Positions 21,173 to 32,059 of a stretch of DNA of 64,000 nt are shown one piece after another (positions within the stretch are counted from its first letter, which is position 1; each line of letters opens with the position of its first letter). Origin of the DNA: Neoceratodus forsteri (taxonomy: Eukaryota > Chordata > Ceratodontiformes > Ceratodontidae); assembly GCA_016271365.2 (NCBI GenBank), contig CM057451.1:370161501-370225500 (forward strand), read 5' to 3'. Made by a program: the position numbers and the translations under genes. A model generated the notes under the pieces. That model ran no database searches and was not told the origin of the DNA. It saw nothing but the letters and a program-made list of their open reading frames with translations.

Positions 21173-21279
21173 ATAGAAATATAGAATTTGACAGCTGATA
21201 AGGACCGCTTGGCCCACCTAGTCTGCCCATTTCGCTATCTGATGGATAAGCTGCAGATTCTAGTTAATCAACAGCTTAC

Positions 21280-24040
21280 TTCCTCCAACCCCCTACTAGA
21301 ATTGCCTTATGTCTGTCCCATGCAATCTTTAATTCTCCCACTGTTCCTGACTCCACAACCTCCTCAAGAAGGCTGTTCCATGCATCCACAACCCTTTCTG
21401 TGAAAAAATACTTTCTAACATTACCTCTGAGCCGTCCCCCTGCTATCTTCAAATTGTGCCCCCTTGTTCTTGCACATCTCTTCTTGTGAAAGATGCTACC
21501 CTCTTGTGCTTTGTTAATTCCTTTGAGATACTTGAAAGTTTCTATCATGTCTCCCCCTCTCCCTTCTTTCTTCAAGGGTATACATATTAAGCTGCTTTAG
21601 TTTCCCCTCATATGTCTTTTGGTGCAGACACTGCACCATTTTGGTTGCCCTCCTCTGAACAGCCTCCACTCTGTCTATGTCTTTGCAGAGATGGGTTCTC
21701 CAGAATTGCACGCAGTACTCCAGATGGGGTCTCACCAACTGTCTGTACAGAGGGATGACAACTTCCTGTTTTCTACTGGTGATGCCTCTCCCTATGCATT
21801 CCAGTATCCCCCCAGCCCTCCTTACTGCCTTCTCACATTGCTTGCCCACCTTTAGGTTATCTGATATAATTACTCCTATGTCTCTTTCGATTTTTGTTGT
21901 TGTTATTAACTCATCACCCATTGTGTACTCTTCCCCTGGGTTTTTGTTTCCCAGATGCATTACCTTGCACTTCTTTGCATTGAATCTGAGCTGCCACATA
22001 TTTGACCATTCCTCCAACCTTGCCAAGTCCCTTTTCATCCTTTACACCCCACCTTGTGTATCAACCCTGTTGCAGATCTTTGTGTCATCTGCAAAGAGAC
22101 ATACCTTTCCTTCCAGGTGCTCGCCAATGTCACTTATAAAGACATTAAGGAGGACCGGTCCCAGTACTGAACCCTGCGGTACCCCACTAGTTATCCTCCT
22201 TTCTTCACTGTGGACTCAGTTTACTATTACCCTTTGCGTCCTGTTGTCCAGCCAGTGTTTTATCCAGGCTACCACCTTGGGACCCACTCCAAGGCTGGCT
22301 AACTTGTATATTAATCTTTTGTGTGAGACTGTGTCAAATGCCTTACTAAAATCTAGGTAGGCCATATCCACAGCCCCTCCCTGGTCCACTACTTTGGTCA
22401 CCCAGTCAATGAAATCTATTAGGTTCATCTGACATGACCTTCCTATGTGAAACCATGCTACCTTGGGTCCTGTGCCACACTGATCTCCAGGTACTCAACA
22501 ATTCTTTCCTTCAGAAGTGATTCAATCATTTTCCCTACCACTGAGGTCAAACTATGTGGTCTGTACTTTCCTGCCTCTGCCCTGCTCCCACTTCTGTGAA
22601 GTGAAACCACATTTGCCCTCCTCCAGTCCTCAGGTACCACCCCATCCTCCCATGATTTGTTAAAGAGTGTAGTCAGTGGTGTTACTAGTTCTACCCTTAG
22701 TTCTTTTAGAATTCTTGGGTGAATCCCATCAGGCCCCATTGCTTTGTCCACCTTCAGTTTCAAGAGTTCTTTCAAAACCCTTTCTTCTGTGAATGGACTG
22801 GTATCAAGCCCCCATTCACAGTTTCTCTCTTGTTTGGTTTAGGTACCTCCCCCTCCTCTTCCGTTGTGAATACTGAGCAGAAATATTCATTCAGTATCCC
22901 TGCTTTTTCACTGTCACCCTCTGCCCACATTCCCTTCCCTTTATTAAGTCTCTGTATCCCTTCCTTGGTCTTTCTTCACTCCCTAATGTACCTATAAAAG
23001 GTTTTATCCTCCTTCTTAAAAGAGTTGGCTATCTTTTCCTCAGTTTGTGCCTTTGCTATTCCGACTGTCTTCCCTGCCTCCTTCTGCTTTAACTGATAAA
23101 GTTCTCTGTCCTGCTTCTTCTGTGTTTCTTTATATTTCCTGAATGCTATCCTTTTCTCCTTAACCTTCTCTTCCACCTCTTTTGAGAACTATAGTGTTTT
23201 TTTTCCTTTTTTTGTTGATTTGCCTCACACAAAGGCTTGTTGCCTCTGTGATGGCTGTTTTGATTATTCCCAATTGTTCTTCCACCCCTCCTTCTTGCCT
23301 GTTTGCTAGTGCTTTTCTGAGGCACACTCTCATTTTCTCTAAGTCAGCCCTCCTAAAGTCCAATATTCTTGTTTTTGTATGGATCGACTCTATGGCTGTG
23401 TTTATTGTGAACCACACTGTTTGGTGGTCACTTGTTCACAGATGGCTACCCACTTCTAAATCTGAGATCCTTTCTCCTTCCCCATTTGAGAGTACCAGGT
23501 CTAAGATTGCTCCCTCCTGAGTGGGTTCCAACACTAGCTGTCTGAGGCATGCCCCCTGTAGGGCATCAAGAATAACCCTGCTCTTGGATGTGCCTGCAGC
23601 AAAGGTACTCCAGTTAACATCTTGCATATTCAGGTCCTCCATCAACAATATCTCTCCTTTTCTGCCATTTTAAGGATGCCTTCTGTCATTTCCTTGTTCA
23701 TTTCCTCCCCCTGAGATGGGGGTCTGTACACAACCTCCATGTGGATTGTGGTGCCATTTCCTGTTGCCAGGGTGACCCATAGTGACTCATCAACTTCCTG
23801 TTTACTCTTTAGTTCTGTTGCTTTAATCCCTTCCCTTGTATAGAGAGCTAATCCTCCTCCTCTTTTATCCACCCTGTCCCTCCTGTAGACTGTGTATCCT
23901 GGTATGTTGACATCCCAGTCATGGTTCTCTGTGTACCATGTTTCAGTGACTGCCACAATATCCAGGCATCCCTCTTCCATCAAGCCCACTAGTTCAGAGA
24001 GCTTGTTACACAGACTGCGGGCATTGGTACTCATCACCTT
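21280..24040 (-). pseudogene. CR1-B ORF2: AP endonuclease plus reverse transcriptase
   Basis: Non-LTR ORF2 nicks target DNA with its endonuclease and copies the LINE RNA with its RT. The EN begins MSTNARSLCNKLSELVGLM and continues with DIVAVTETWYTEN and YRRDRVDKRGGGLALY. A linker carries KTFYRYIRE. The RT has VDKAMGPDGIHPRILKEL, SVVGKMIESLL, AYLDFSKAFDTVSHKRLIYK and GPVLLNVFISDI-type text, and a KICNRVDTQ-type region with a stop. The C-terminal part has LRFNAKKCKVMHLG, ERDIGVIISDNLKVGKQCE, YRQLVRPHLEYCVQFWRTHL and WNSLLEEVVESGTVGELKIA. Stops and frameshifts separate these blocks (for example around 23,640 and 22,450). All are on the minus strand in family order, so identification is firm and activity is excluded. 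Confidence 0.85.
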
Positions 24041-24269
24041 CCATTTTTTTTATGGCATTACCCCTTTTAGCCCCATCCCTGTCCTTACTGCCTTTTTCTG
24101 CATTTACCCCTGCCCTGCTCCCTACTGACTTCTCTTCCTTGGTGTTTACCTCTCTAACTACTGTGTTTTGTGGGAGGGAGGCTGGGATTTCCCTGCTCCT
24201 TTTCAGTGCCTCCCCCCTTGGCTAGTTTAAATGCTTGATAATGAAGCATTTAAACCTATCACCTAGGAT

Positions 24270-24799
24270 TTTTTTTTTTGAAATTTTGCTCTTTATTTCA
24301 TGCCCCACGTCCGTCCTCAGCCTGGTCACGGACTCCGGGATCCCCGGTCACCGGACATTGCCGACTCCCCAGTCATCCCTGGCTTCCCCAGAGAGTGGGG
24401 CCGGTTCCGACCCCAGTATCGGACCGGAACCAGTAACTGGTCGGGAACGGCCCGTGACCAATCAGGCGGCCCCGGAGTAAAGCGCTACATAGACGCTTGG
24501 GCGTGGTTTTACCCATTAGCCCACTCCTTGAGGGGAGGCGGGCGTGCAATGGCGCTGAGCATCTGCCCGCCTCCTCCCTCCCCATGGCAGTAAGCACGGC
24601 GGCGTGGGTGATCCTTGGCCTCCGCTGAGGTCCCCTTCGCATCGACTGCTACCCCAGCCCTCCCCGGAGAAGGAGAGCAGTCCATGGGACGCTCGATCCT
24701 TCTCCCCCCGGCCAGCCCTCCGACGACTCGAGTCCATTTCCGAACCTGGATCGCCGGCGTCGCAAGCGGAAATCCAACCGCTGTGCCGACGGGCCAGCC
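24270..24799 (-). mobile_element. SINE-T copy 2, perfect 12-bp target duplication
   Basis: It is flanked by ATCACCTAGGAT at 24,258-24,269 and 24,800-24,811. Read from 24,799 on the minus strand it has a tRNA-like head ending GGCGATCCAGGTTCGGAAAT and GGACTCGAGTCG. This is followed by GGATCGAGCGTCCCATGGAC and TGCTCTCCTTCT, a GC-rich body, then CATGAAATAAAGAGC and an A-rich tail. It is about 530 bp, long for a SINE. Head and early body match the copies at 3.2 kb and 50.3 kb. It sits between ORF2 and ORF1 of CR1-B, so it is younger than that LINE. Confidence 0.85.
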
Positions 24800-24859
24800 A
24801 TCACCTAGGATCCTGGTTCCCCCCCCGGACAGATGCAGACCATCACATCAGTACAGGCC

Positions 24860-25683
24860 TGCATCCCTCCAGGTGGCTCTCCAGTTCCCAGTGAAGCCAA
24901 AACCCTGAGCTCCACGCCAGTTTTTCAACCATTCATTGAATCCCATGGTGCAGAATGCCCTAGCATCATCCTTGCCATAGACAGGCAGCACCTCTGAGAA
25001 GGTTACCACACATGCTACTTGTCTAAGACCCCTCCCCAACTCTACAAACTCCTCTTGCACTGCTCTGATCCCATTCACAGCCATGTAATTTGTCCCTAGG
25101 CTGTCAATGACATCCAGCTCCCTCCCTCCCTCGTGCAGCTGCTCCCGTGATCCTGAGGATTCACTTCCTGTTCCTCTGAGCCGTGGTGCCAGGTAGGCAC
25201 CTTACCTCCCTATCCCCTTCCTCCCCCACTTCTACCCCCTAATGATTGAGTTCCCCACCAGGAATTGTTTCCTTCCCCTGTGGGGTCTCATGCCACCCTC
25301 CTGTAGGTCTCCTTTGTGGAGGTTCCCAGCATTCTTCTTGGTCTCCACTGCAGGTGCCTCCATGGAGAAACCACTCTTTGCCAAAACAGCATATGAATTG
25401 TGGAGAGGTACAGCTGGAGGGATGCACCTCTATTCCACCACCCTGTTCCTCCCTGAGCCCACCTTGGTCCAACCGCTCCTCTTTCTTGGCAAGCTCTGAG
25501 GTAGCGGTGGTGACCCTTGTGGTCCCTGGGTAGGGTAAGAGGTTTCACAAATCCTAGCCAGGTCAGCCTGGAGATGGGAAACCTCCTTCCTCAGACCAGA
25601 GAGGTGCCTGCAAACAGGGCAGCATCACAGCCTCCAGAATGTCTCCCGGAACCCTGCCGTCCCACAGCCATTGCACTGCACCA
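24860..25683 (-). pseudogene. CR1-B ORF1: zinc-knuckle, coiled region and SGNH (GDSL) esterase-like domain
   Basis: The frame starts at an ATG at 25,683 (MGVVQCNGCGTAGFRE) and, after one TGA, continues CCPVCRHLSGLRKEVSHLQA. This gives two CxxC pairs followed by a helical segment. An SGNH hydrolase pattern then appears: block I QFLVGNSIIRG (family GDS, here GNS), block III SLGTNYM (family GxND), CVVTFSEVLPVYG, and block V DGLHLS with the catalytic Asp-His pair. CR1 ORF1 proteins of vertebrates are known to combine a zinc-binding N-terminus with an esterase domain, and this arrangement fits. Several stops and a frameshift (for example TGA before CDGLHLS) inactivate it. Confidence 0.75.
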
Positions 25684-26440
25684 CTCCCATCTTGACTTAT
25701 TTTGTGTCCCCTCTCCTGTTGCTTTATATACTTACTGTCTCCTCCCTCTATGTATTTTTACACTTACTTTCCTACTGCCTATGTGCCCTTACAACTCTTG
25801 CCTTTCCTGTTCTGGGACAGGAACTTCCTGTAGTCTTCAGTAGTCTCCTTCTTCCGTGCTTGGATTCAGACCTCCAGCAGCCGGGGGGGGGGGGAGAAAG
25901 AGTTATTTTTTAGGTTCCTTCAAGGTTGATGAAACTAATGTGTCTCAGTGATCCTTCCCTTCCTACTGCCAAACAGGAAGTTCCTGTTGTCAGTCAAATC
26001 CAGTGGATATAAAAGTAGAACTGGCTTAGGGTGGAGGGGAGGGAAGGAGGGCAATTAGTAAAAAATCTGTAGTTCTAGACTGCTGTTCCTTGCTCAGAAA
26101 GCAAAGTTCTCCTCCGTCAAAAACAACAGGAAGCTGTAATTGGAGACACCTGCTTTTGTACTCCTAAGCCACACCCCAATTAGATTCACCCTCTGCTCCT
26201 GACTCAGTAAATTAAGCTGATACAGACCCCTTCCTCAGAGAAACACATAGTGACTTTCTTCTTTTTTTTTACTTAAATAAGACCCCCTGCTTCTAATAAA
26301 GTATCTGTTTGCTTAATTCAAACAAGCATTGACTCCTGCTGAGATAGAAGTGATTCACAAGTAAAAAAGCTGTAGTTCTAGACTGCTGTTTCTTGCTCAG
26401 AAAGCAAAGTTATCCTCTGTCAAAAACAGCAGCCTTTTTA
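25684..26440 (-). promoter_or_regulatory. Putative CR1-B 5' leader with a repeated ~75-bp block
   Basis: Two copies of a block starting GTAAAAAA(T/G)CTGTAGTT and containing CTAGACTGCTGTT, then GCTCAGAAAGCAAAGTT and TCAAAAACA lie at 26,058-26,132 and 26,361-26,434, a spacing of 303 bp. They lie upstream of ORF1 in the sense of the LINE. Duplicated 5' monomers are a common promoter layout in LINEs, but promoter function here is inferred from position only. Confidence 0.4.
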
Positions 26441-27180
26441 AGAGTTCCATTAATTGAGCTTCTAAAAGCCATGAATACTACAAACACTACTACAACCAAG
26501 ATCCATGAGGAAGGACAAGGGGCTGAGTTTTCATCAATTAAACTAACCCTAGGGAGTCATGAGGCACAAGTCACAGCCAAGAGCCTTATTTCCCTAGGGT
26601 TAGAGTAACAAAGGTAACCCATCCCCCAGAGTGCATTAATGGTATTATTAAACTTACATGTTTTCATTTTTTTAAATGAATGTTTTTATAGTTAAAATTC
26701 TAATTGTTCTCCTGTGCATAAGGGGTTTCCATTCATTAACCTAACCCTTTTAGAATGTTGTTAGCTGATCAGAATTGTCAATTTCCAACCACAGTTTTAT
26801 AATGTAGTATGATTATCCTGCAAGTTGAAACCCTCTCAATTGCTCTCTCTGTCAGTGCCCTATCATTCAGTGAAGCTGTCTGTTGTAATCATTGATGGTT
26901 TTATTTAGTTATCTTATTTTACCAGGGTAGTACACGTTGAAAAGAAACAAAACTCTTATGCAATACCTCAAGAGGTTTTGTGCATTTAAACTGTTTCTGC
27001 ACAACAGAAAAGCAGAGAAAGCGATAGAAAGAGAGCAGTGTGCTGACTTTGCTAAATTAGTATGATTGAAATAGTCTCCTTTTCCCATAGGAGAAAGCTG
27101 ACAGGAAAAGAGTTAAATAAGAGTTGGTTGGCCTTACAAATAGTTGGCCTGCAGTGTACTTACAGAGGAGCAAGTCCCCC
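26441..27180. other. No recognisable feature
   Basis: AT-rich sequence without convincing frames. No repeat was identified between the presumed CR1-B leader and the minisatellite. Confidence 0.5.
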
Positions 27181-27184
27181 ACCA

Positions 27185-27605
27185 AGCATTTCCTGGTGTC
27201 TAGCGGTACTAGCTCTCTTATGTTGTCTCATGTGGAGCTCTCCCTGTTGTCCTGTGGCACCCGCTCCCTCATGCCATCCCATGTCAAATACTCCCTGCCA
27301 TCCAGTGGCAACCCCTTCCTCTCCCTATCACATACTTAGCACTTCTTGGTTTCCAGTTTCATAGCCACCATTTCTTTATACTGTACCAAGCACTTTATGG
27401 TGTCCAGTGGCACCTCACTTCCTTCCTCAATCCCACGCTACTAGTCCCTGGTGTCACAAGGCACCCCAACATCTCACCATCCCATGCCATGAACTCCCTG
27501 GTGTATTATGGCAGATACTTCCGCTCTTTCCATCTCATGCCAAGCATGCCCTTGTGTTAACTGCCCCCTCCCTAATTTCATCTCATGCCTTACACTCTCC
27601 CCCAC
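27185..27605. repeat. Degenerate minisatellite, left part
   Basis: Imperfect ~55-65 bp units of the type CCATGCCAAGCACTCCCTGG, then TGTCCAGTGGCACCCCCTC. The array resumes at 28,147 after a LINE-A insertion. Open frames here are repeat translations. Confidence 0.7.
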
Positions 27606-28146
27606 TGTCACACTTCACAGGGACAATGCTCTTTTGCTTATCGAGCGCCACTCTGGTTCAATGGCCTCAGCCCAACCATCTCCTCTGCCCCAACAATTGG
27701 AATGTTTAAAACTAGGCTCCGGGACTATCTCACTACCAACAGCTCCTGTGACTGCCCAACTTAACCTTGTTTCTCCACTTCCCTTTCTGCTCTAGTTGTC
27801 CTCCCCTTCCCTCCTCACTGGATTCTACCCTCACATCTTGGTATACCCAATGATGCACTTTTCACCCTCTCGCCACCCTTCCTACATTCCTTCTCCCCCC
27901 CCCTTCCCTCTCCCTATGACTCTGGCACTTCTTATCTGTTGTCTATTTTCTTTGACAAATGCCTCTGGCTGCCTTGTTACAATGCTACCCTTGAATTGTA
28001 TTAATATGTACTCTGTTTGCAATGTCCACATTGTTGTAATGTCTGTCTTGATGTTCCCCATAATCTGTATTTCTCTGACATGGAACCTTTGTAAAAGAGC
28101 CAAGGCTCAAAGGTATTTGTAATCCTAGACTTGATAAAATAAATAA
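27606..28146 (+). mobile_element. LINE-A 3' fragment inserted in the minisatellite
   Basis: The coding remnant NNWNV, a stop, then KTRLRDYLTTNSSCDC precedes the 3' UTR. It carries the conserved hairpin at 28,086-28,113 and an (AAAT)n tail ending near 28,146. Family match is to 700-1,246. Confidence 0.75.
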
Positions 28147-28815
28147 ACTCTCCAGAGTCCATTGGCACTGCCCTCTCTCTTTGTATCATATAATAAGAAT
28201 CCCCTGATGTCCAGTGGCACCTCCTCCCTCCCTCTCCCATCTCAGTCCCATGGCAGTGACTCCCTAGTGTCCTTTGGTACCCCCTCACCCTGTCCCATGA
28301 TGGGCACTCCCTGGTGGCCAGTGGCACCCTCTGACTTGCTCTCTCTCTATCTCTCTTTCCTTGCCAGACATACCTTAGTGTTATGTGGCATCACCTGCTG
28401 TACCACTCTATCACCTTTCTTCTGTGCAAGTACTCCCCAGATTCCAGTGGCATCTCCCCCGCTTCCTGTCTCAGGTCAGGCACTTACTAGTATCCAGTAG
28501 CACCTCCCACTTTTCCTATACGAAGTGAAGCAGTCTCTGGTGCCCAGTGGCACCCCCTCTCTTTCTCTGTCTCATGTCAAGCACTTAGAGGTGTCCAAAG
28601 GTACCCTACCCTTTTTTCTCTTCAGTATGAGCTGAGCAGTCCCTGGTGTACAGTGATACCCCCACCCTCTCCCTGTCCCATGCCAAACACTCTGTAATGT
28701 CCTGTGGTACCCCTGCCTCACCCAATAATTAGACAGTTATTTTCTAGTGTCCAATGTCACCCTCTTCCTCACCCATACCATACTAAGTACTCCCTTGTTT
28801 CCAGTGGCACAGAGT
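28147..28815. repeat. Degenerate minisatellite, right part
   Basis: Continues the units of 27,185-27,605 (GTGTCCAGTGGCACC, TCCCTGGTG, CCATG motifs) up to GTTTCCAGTGGCAC at about 28,810. Confidence 0.7.
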
Positions 28816-28931
28816 TGGGATTTTATGACTAAAATACACAATTTACTACATAGCCACTTTTGCTGGGAGCCTTTTTACATGATAGATTTTTTTAAAGTAC
28901 ATAAAGTTTTATTTCTCTATTTTGATTACAG

Positions 28932-29040
28932 CACCAGAAAATTGAATCACCTGAAGGTGGTCAAATGTTTTCTCCAGCTAATGAGAAACAGTGGGTTAGG
29001 GACAAAAGAGATGTATACTACCACAGTGGTGAATACGTTG
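28932..29040 (+). CDS. Orphan exon candidate (36 codons)
   Basis: A polypyrimidine tract and TTTTGATTACAG precede an open segment that reads HQKIESPEGGQMFSPANEKQ and then WVRDKRDVYYHSGEYVG. It ends at TTGG|GTAAAT, an acceptable 5' splice site. The text is hydrophilic, looks protein-like and shows no mobile-element signature. It is only 109 bp and has no neighbouring exon that I can identify, so it could be chance. It would belong to a gene on the plus strand other than the one ending at 20,453. Confidence 0.35.
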
Positions 29041-29126
29041 GGTAAATAAATCATGTTATTTTGGGGTAATTGTTTATTTTTACATAAAACAAATGTTATT
29101 TTCACTAAGAACATATTATTTATGCG

Positions 29127-29562
29127 GTGTCAGTGGCTCAGTGGGTAGCACACTCGCCTCTGAGGCCAGGAGATCCAAGGGCTGTGGGTTCAGTTCCACA
29201 TCTGGCACTTGGATTAATATCCCAGTACTGACACTGCAGTGCAGCATGAGAGGGGTGCTGTACTTCTGAGGTGCCGTCTTTTGGATGAGACATTAAACCA
29301 AGGTCCCATCTGCCTGTATTGGTGGTAGTTCAGGTGGATGTTAAAGATCCCATGGCACTTATCGAAAAGAGTAGGGGAATTTCCCCGGTGTCCTGGCCAA
29401 CTTTCCCTCATTCACTAAAAATACCACCAACAGGTTAATCTGGTTCAAGGTCAGTTGGCATTCATCTGCAACCCCCTCCCCCGGGTAGTGCCTGAAAATA
29501 GGCAGGATTTGTCTAGTGCACTTACCCGGTCAACAAAAACTAAATAAATAAAAAATAAATTT
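29127..29562 (+). mobile_element. Deu-domain SINE, copy 2 (better preserved)
   Basis: The tRNA-like head GTGTCAGTGGCTCAGTGGGT has a box A, and GGGCTGTGGGTTCAGTTCC has a box B. The Deu core follows: GAGGTGCCGTCTTTTGGATG, GACATTAAACCAAGGTCCC, GTTAAAGATCCCATGGCAC, TTCCCCGGTGTCCTGGCCAA. A LINE-like tail GTGCACTTACCCGGTCAAC and an (AAATA)n end complete the element. Confidence 0.85.
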
Positions 29563-29689
29563 TCACTTAGAATCTAGAAATAGAACACAAAAATAATGGG
29601 CCAAACAGAGGGTTTTCAATGGAAAAAAATATGGTTTTTATCAAAAAGAATGATAAAAAAAATTTAACCCTTGCTGTGCCATGGACTGA

Positions 29690-31165
29690 TATCACTCTAG
29701 AATTACTATGCATTCTAATTCTGTCGTCAGCCTAAGGGTTAAAATAGTGTGTTACACAGTATGTCAAATCCACAATGGGATGTAGAAGAATAACACATAT
29801 ATCCTCACATTTTAGCAACAAGACTCTATAACTTGTGGCTTTGCCAGTCATGAGTTATGGGTCTTAGTACTCACTAGTGGAGATACAGTAAAGGTGTTAT
29901 TCCACTGCAACCCGTTATATATCCCTATATATCAGATGGAGAAGCTGACACATACTATGAGGCTACAGAAGGCTGCTTTGAACTATCAGTGGATATTACA
30001 AGTAGTAGGTATTACTCCTAGGGTAATTTATTTTGGTCCTTAGTGAACTCTATGTAAATGGGCACATTCATGCCCAGTAGCCATCATAGTTTGAAAGCCC
30101 ATGGAAAGCTCTTATCAATGAGGAACTGGGCTCATCTGTAGCTGGAAGCGCTCCATCGATATGGATGACTGAGTTGGTTCAATGTTATAATATATTGGAG
30201 TCATTTTTAAAATATTGTGACATCACCAAGGAGCAAGTTGTGCTTGACTCAGTGTACTCTAGTTAGGCACAGCTTCTTCCTCGATGGGTCACAATCACCT
30301 AAAAATGGCTGCAGCGTGGAATTATTGTTGAACAGACTTAGTCGTCTCAACAAACTCAGTTGTCTGAATCTCTGGAGTGCTTCTTGCCACAGATGAGTTC
30401 AATACCTTGTTTTAAAGGTCTTTTCGTGGGCTTTCAAACTATGATGGACACTGGGCATAAACAGGTCCCCTTCAACATTTTTAGAAGATGTGTAGGGTTT
30501 GAAGGATATGAGTATAGAAAAAGACTTACACACAACTTAATTAGATGCCCCCATCACACAGCAATACGAATGAAAATGATTAGCACCAATATCAGAAAAT
30601 TCCAATGATCCCTTAGATCAAATAATTGAGAATCTCATTACTTCCCATTCATAACAGGTCTTGATTAAAGTGTTTAACCTTGTTTCTTTGGCAGCAAAAA
30701 CAGAGAACAAAGAACATTATTAATTAAGTTTGATAACTCTTGATAGAATGTGAATATAATATTTTTTTGTTCTAATCTCTGGCTCAACTGGGGTTACAAG
30801 ATACTGTTCCTGTATTACTATTTCTATAATTCAAATCCTAAGCACCTACTAAGAATTCAGACTTATAAAATGGCTGGAATTATATTGTATTATTGCACTT
30901 TTATGTGCAGATTGATGTCTTTTTATCTTTTTTTTTGTTACCAACTATGTATTATACTATACTGTATTGTTTAGTTTGTTTATTTATACTGGTCATTCTC
31001 AGCTAAGACTGTGCCATGTAGTGTCCAAGTGTTCATTAAGCTACTGTGTAAATAGTTGACTGTGTATTGTGTTTCTTTTTGTTTGAACTACTGTATTTTA
31101 ATTTCTACAATTAAAACAATTTGGTGAGTGTTTCTGTGTTTTTTAATAAAGAAATGTTTAAAAAA
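29690..31165 (+). pseudogene. LINE ORF2 C-terminal remnant and 3' UTR (unclassified, RTE/R4-like)
   Basis: The text LQKAALNYQWILQVVGITPR fits the post-RT region of several LINE clades (FLR.VLGLP..TP). A later block RLTHNLIRCPHHTAIRMKM fits the final Cys-His motif (ED..H.L..CP.Y...R), and SLAAKTENK matches the usual last residues. The 3' UTR is AT-rich and ends near TTTTTAATAAAGAAATG at about 31,160. There are many stops, and the clade is uncertain. An inverted pair (30,066-30,105 and 30,420-30,458, core CATAGTTTGAAAGCCCA) lies inside. Confidence 0.5.
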
Positions 31166-32059
31166 TGGTGTCTTCTATTAGTGTTTGAATGTAGCATTCA
31201 GCCACAGGCTTCTTTGTTGCGTGCACATACCCATAACATGTGGCTTAGCACCAGTTTTCATACAACATTTTAAAGAGCATATACTATGAGGTGGGATATT
31301 CAGAAATGCACCAGATGCAGCGCAAGTCTGGCGCAGTGCAAATCTGATGTACCATGGCACAATGAGTGCGATATTCAAAGGTTGCGCATGGCAACATGCA
31401 CCAGTGCAACACGACTGAATATCGCAAGGATGCACCACAGTGCAGTCAGAGGTGCACCAGAGAGAAACCCAACATGTGCCAAAGTGCAACCATGGATGTG
31501 CAGGGGGCCAAGGTAGATGTGCCTACTAGGCACAAAAGGACCAGCCACAGGCATAGCAGGTAGCCAGCCCCCATCCACTAACACCAGACCAGTGGACGTA
31601 TGAAATAGGTGGCACCAATGGCCAAGGGTGGACTGCCACCGGCCATGCCCTGCGGGATGGCATGCCCCCACCCACCTGGTCCATAGCCAGCCACACCCTA
31701 GCACACCGCACCCAACACACACACCACTCAGCCTGAACAGCCAGCCCATGGCCACCCCAAGGCACAGCCACTGACCGATGGGCAAACCCCACCATGCACG
31801 GCCCACAGAACAACACAGGTGCACCACACAGCCATCCACCACACCACTGCAGCATGGCTCCACTCACCAGCCACAAAGCAGAGACAGATACAGACGGATA
31901 AGCAAACCAAACTGCATAAAAGAACAATGAACAATACAAAACAGTGAACAAGACAGGGGAACTATATACAAAACAAGGATAGGGTAGGTGAAGGAGGGAT
32001 GGGGACAGGGGACAGGGCTATACAATGAGACAGGGGAAGGGTGGTCAGGGGAAGGAAAA

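Larger units (their letters stand above)
21173..26440 (-). mobile_element. CR1-B: near full-length CR1-type LINE with ORF1, ORF2 and putative 5' leader
   Basis: The element is read on the minus strand. A leader with a repeated block (25,684-26,440) is followed by ORF1 with zinc-knuckle and SGNH motifs (25,683-24,860) and ORF2 with APE endonuclease and RT (about 24,040-21,280). The shared CR1 3' terminus comes last (GGGCAGACTAGGTGGGCC, CTTATCAGCTGTC, TATATTTCTATGTTT). A SINE is inserted between ORF1 and ORF2. Frames are broken by several stops, so it is an inactive copy, but all modules are present in order. Confidence 0.8.

Noticed and set aside
24250..24830. CpG-rich stretch as a possible gene promoter
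   Set aside because: Explained by the GC-rich SINE-T copy with a perfect target duplication.
29140..29205. Possible functional tRNA gene
   Set aside because: Box A and box B are present, but the sequence cannot form a full cloverleaf and continues into a Deu-SINE body.
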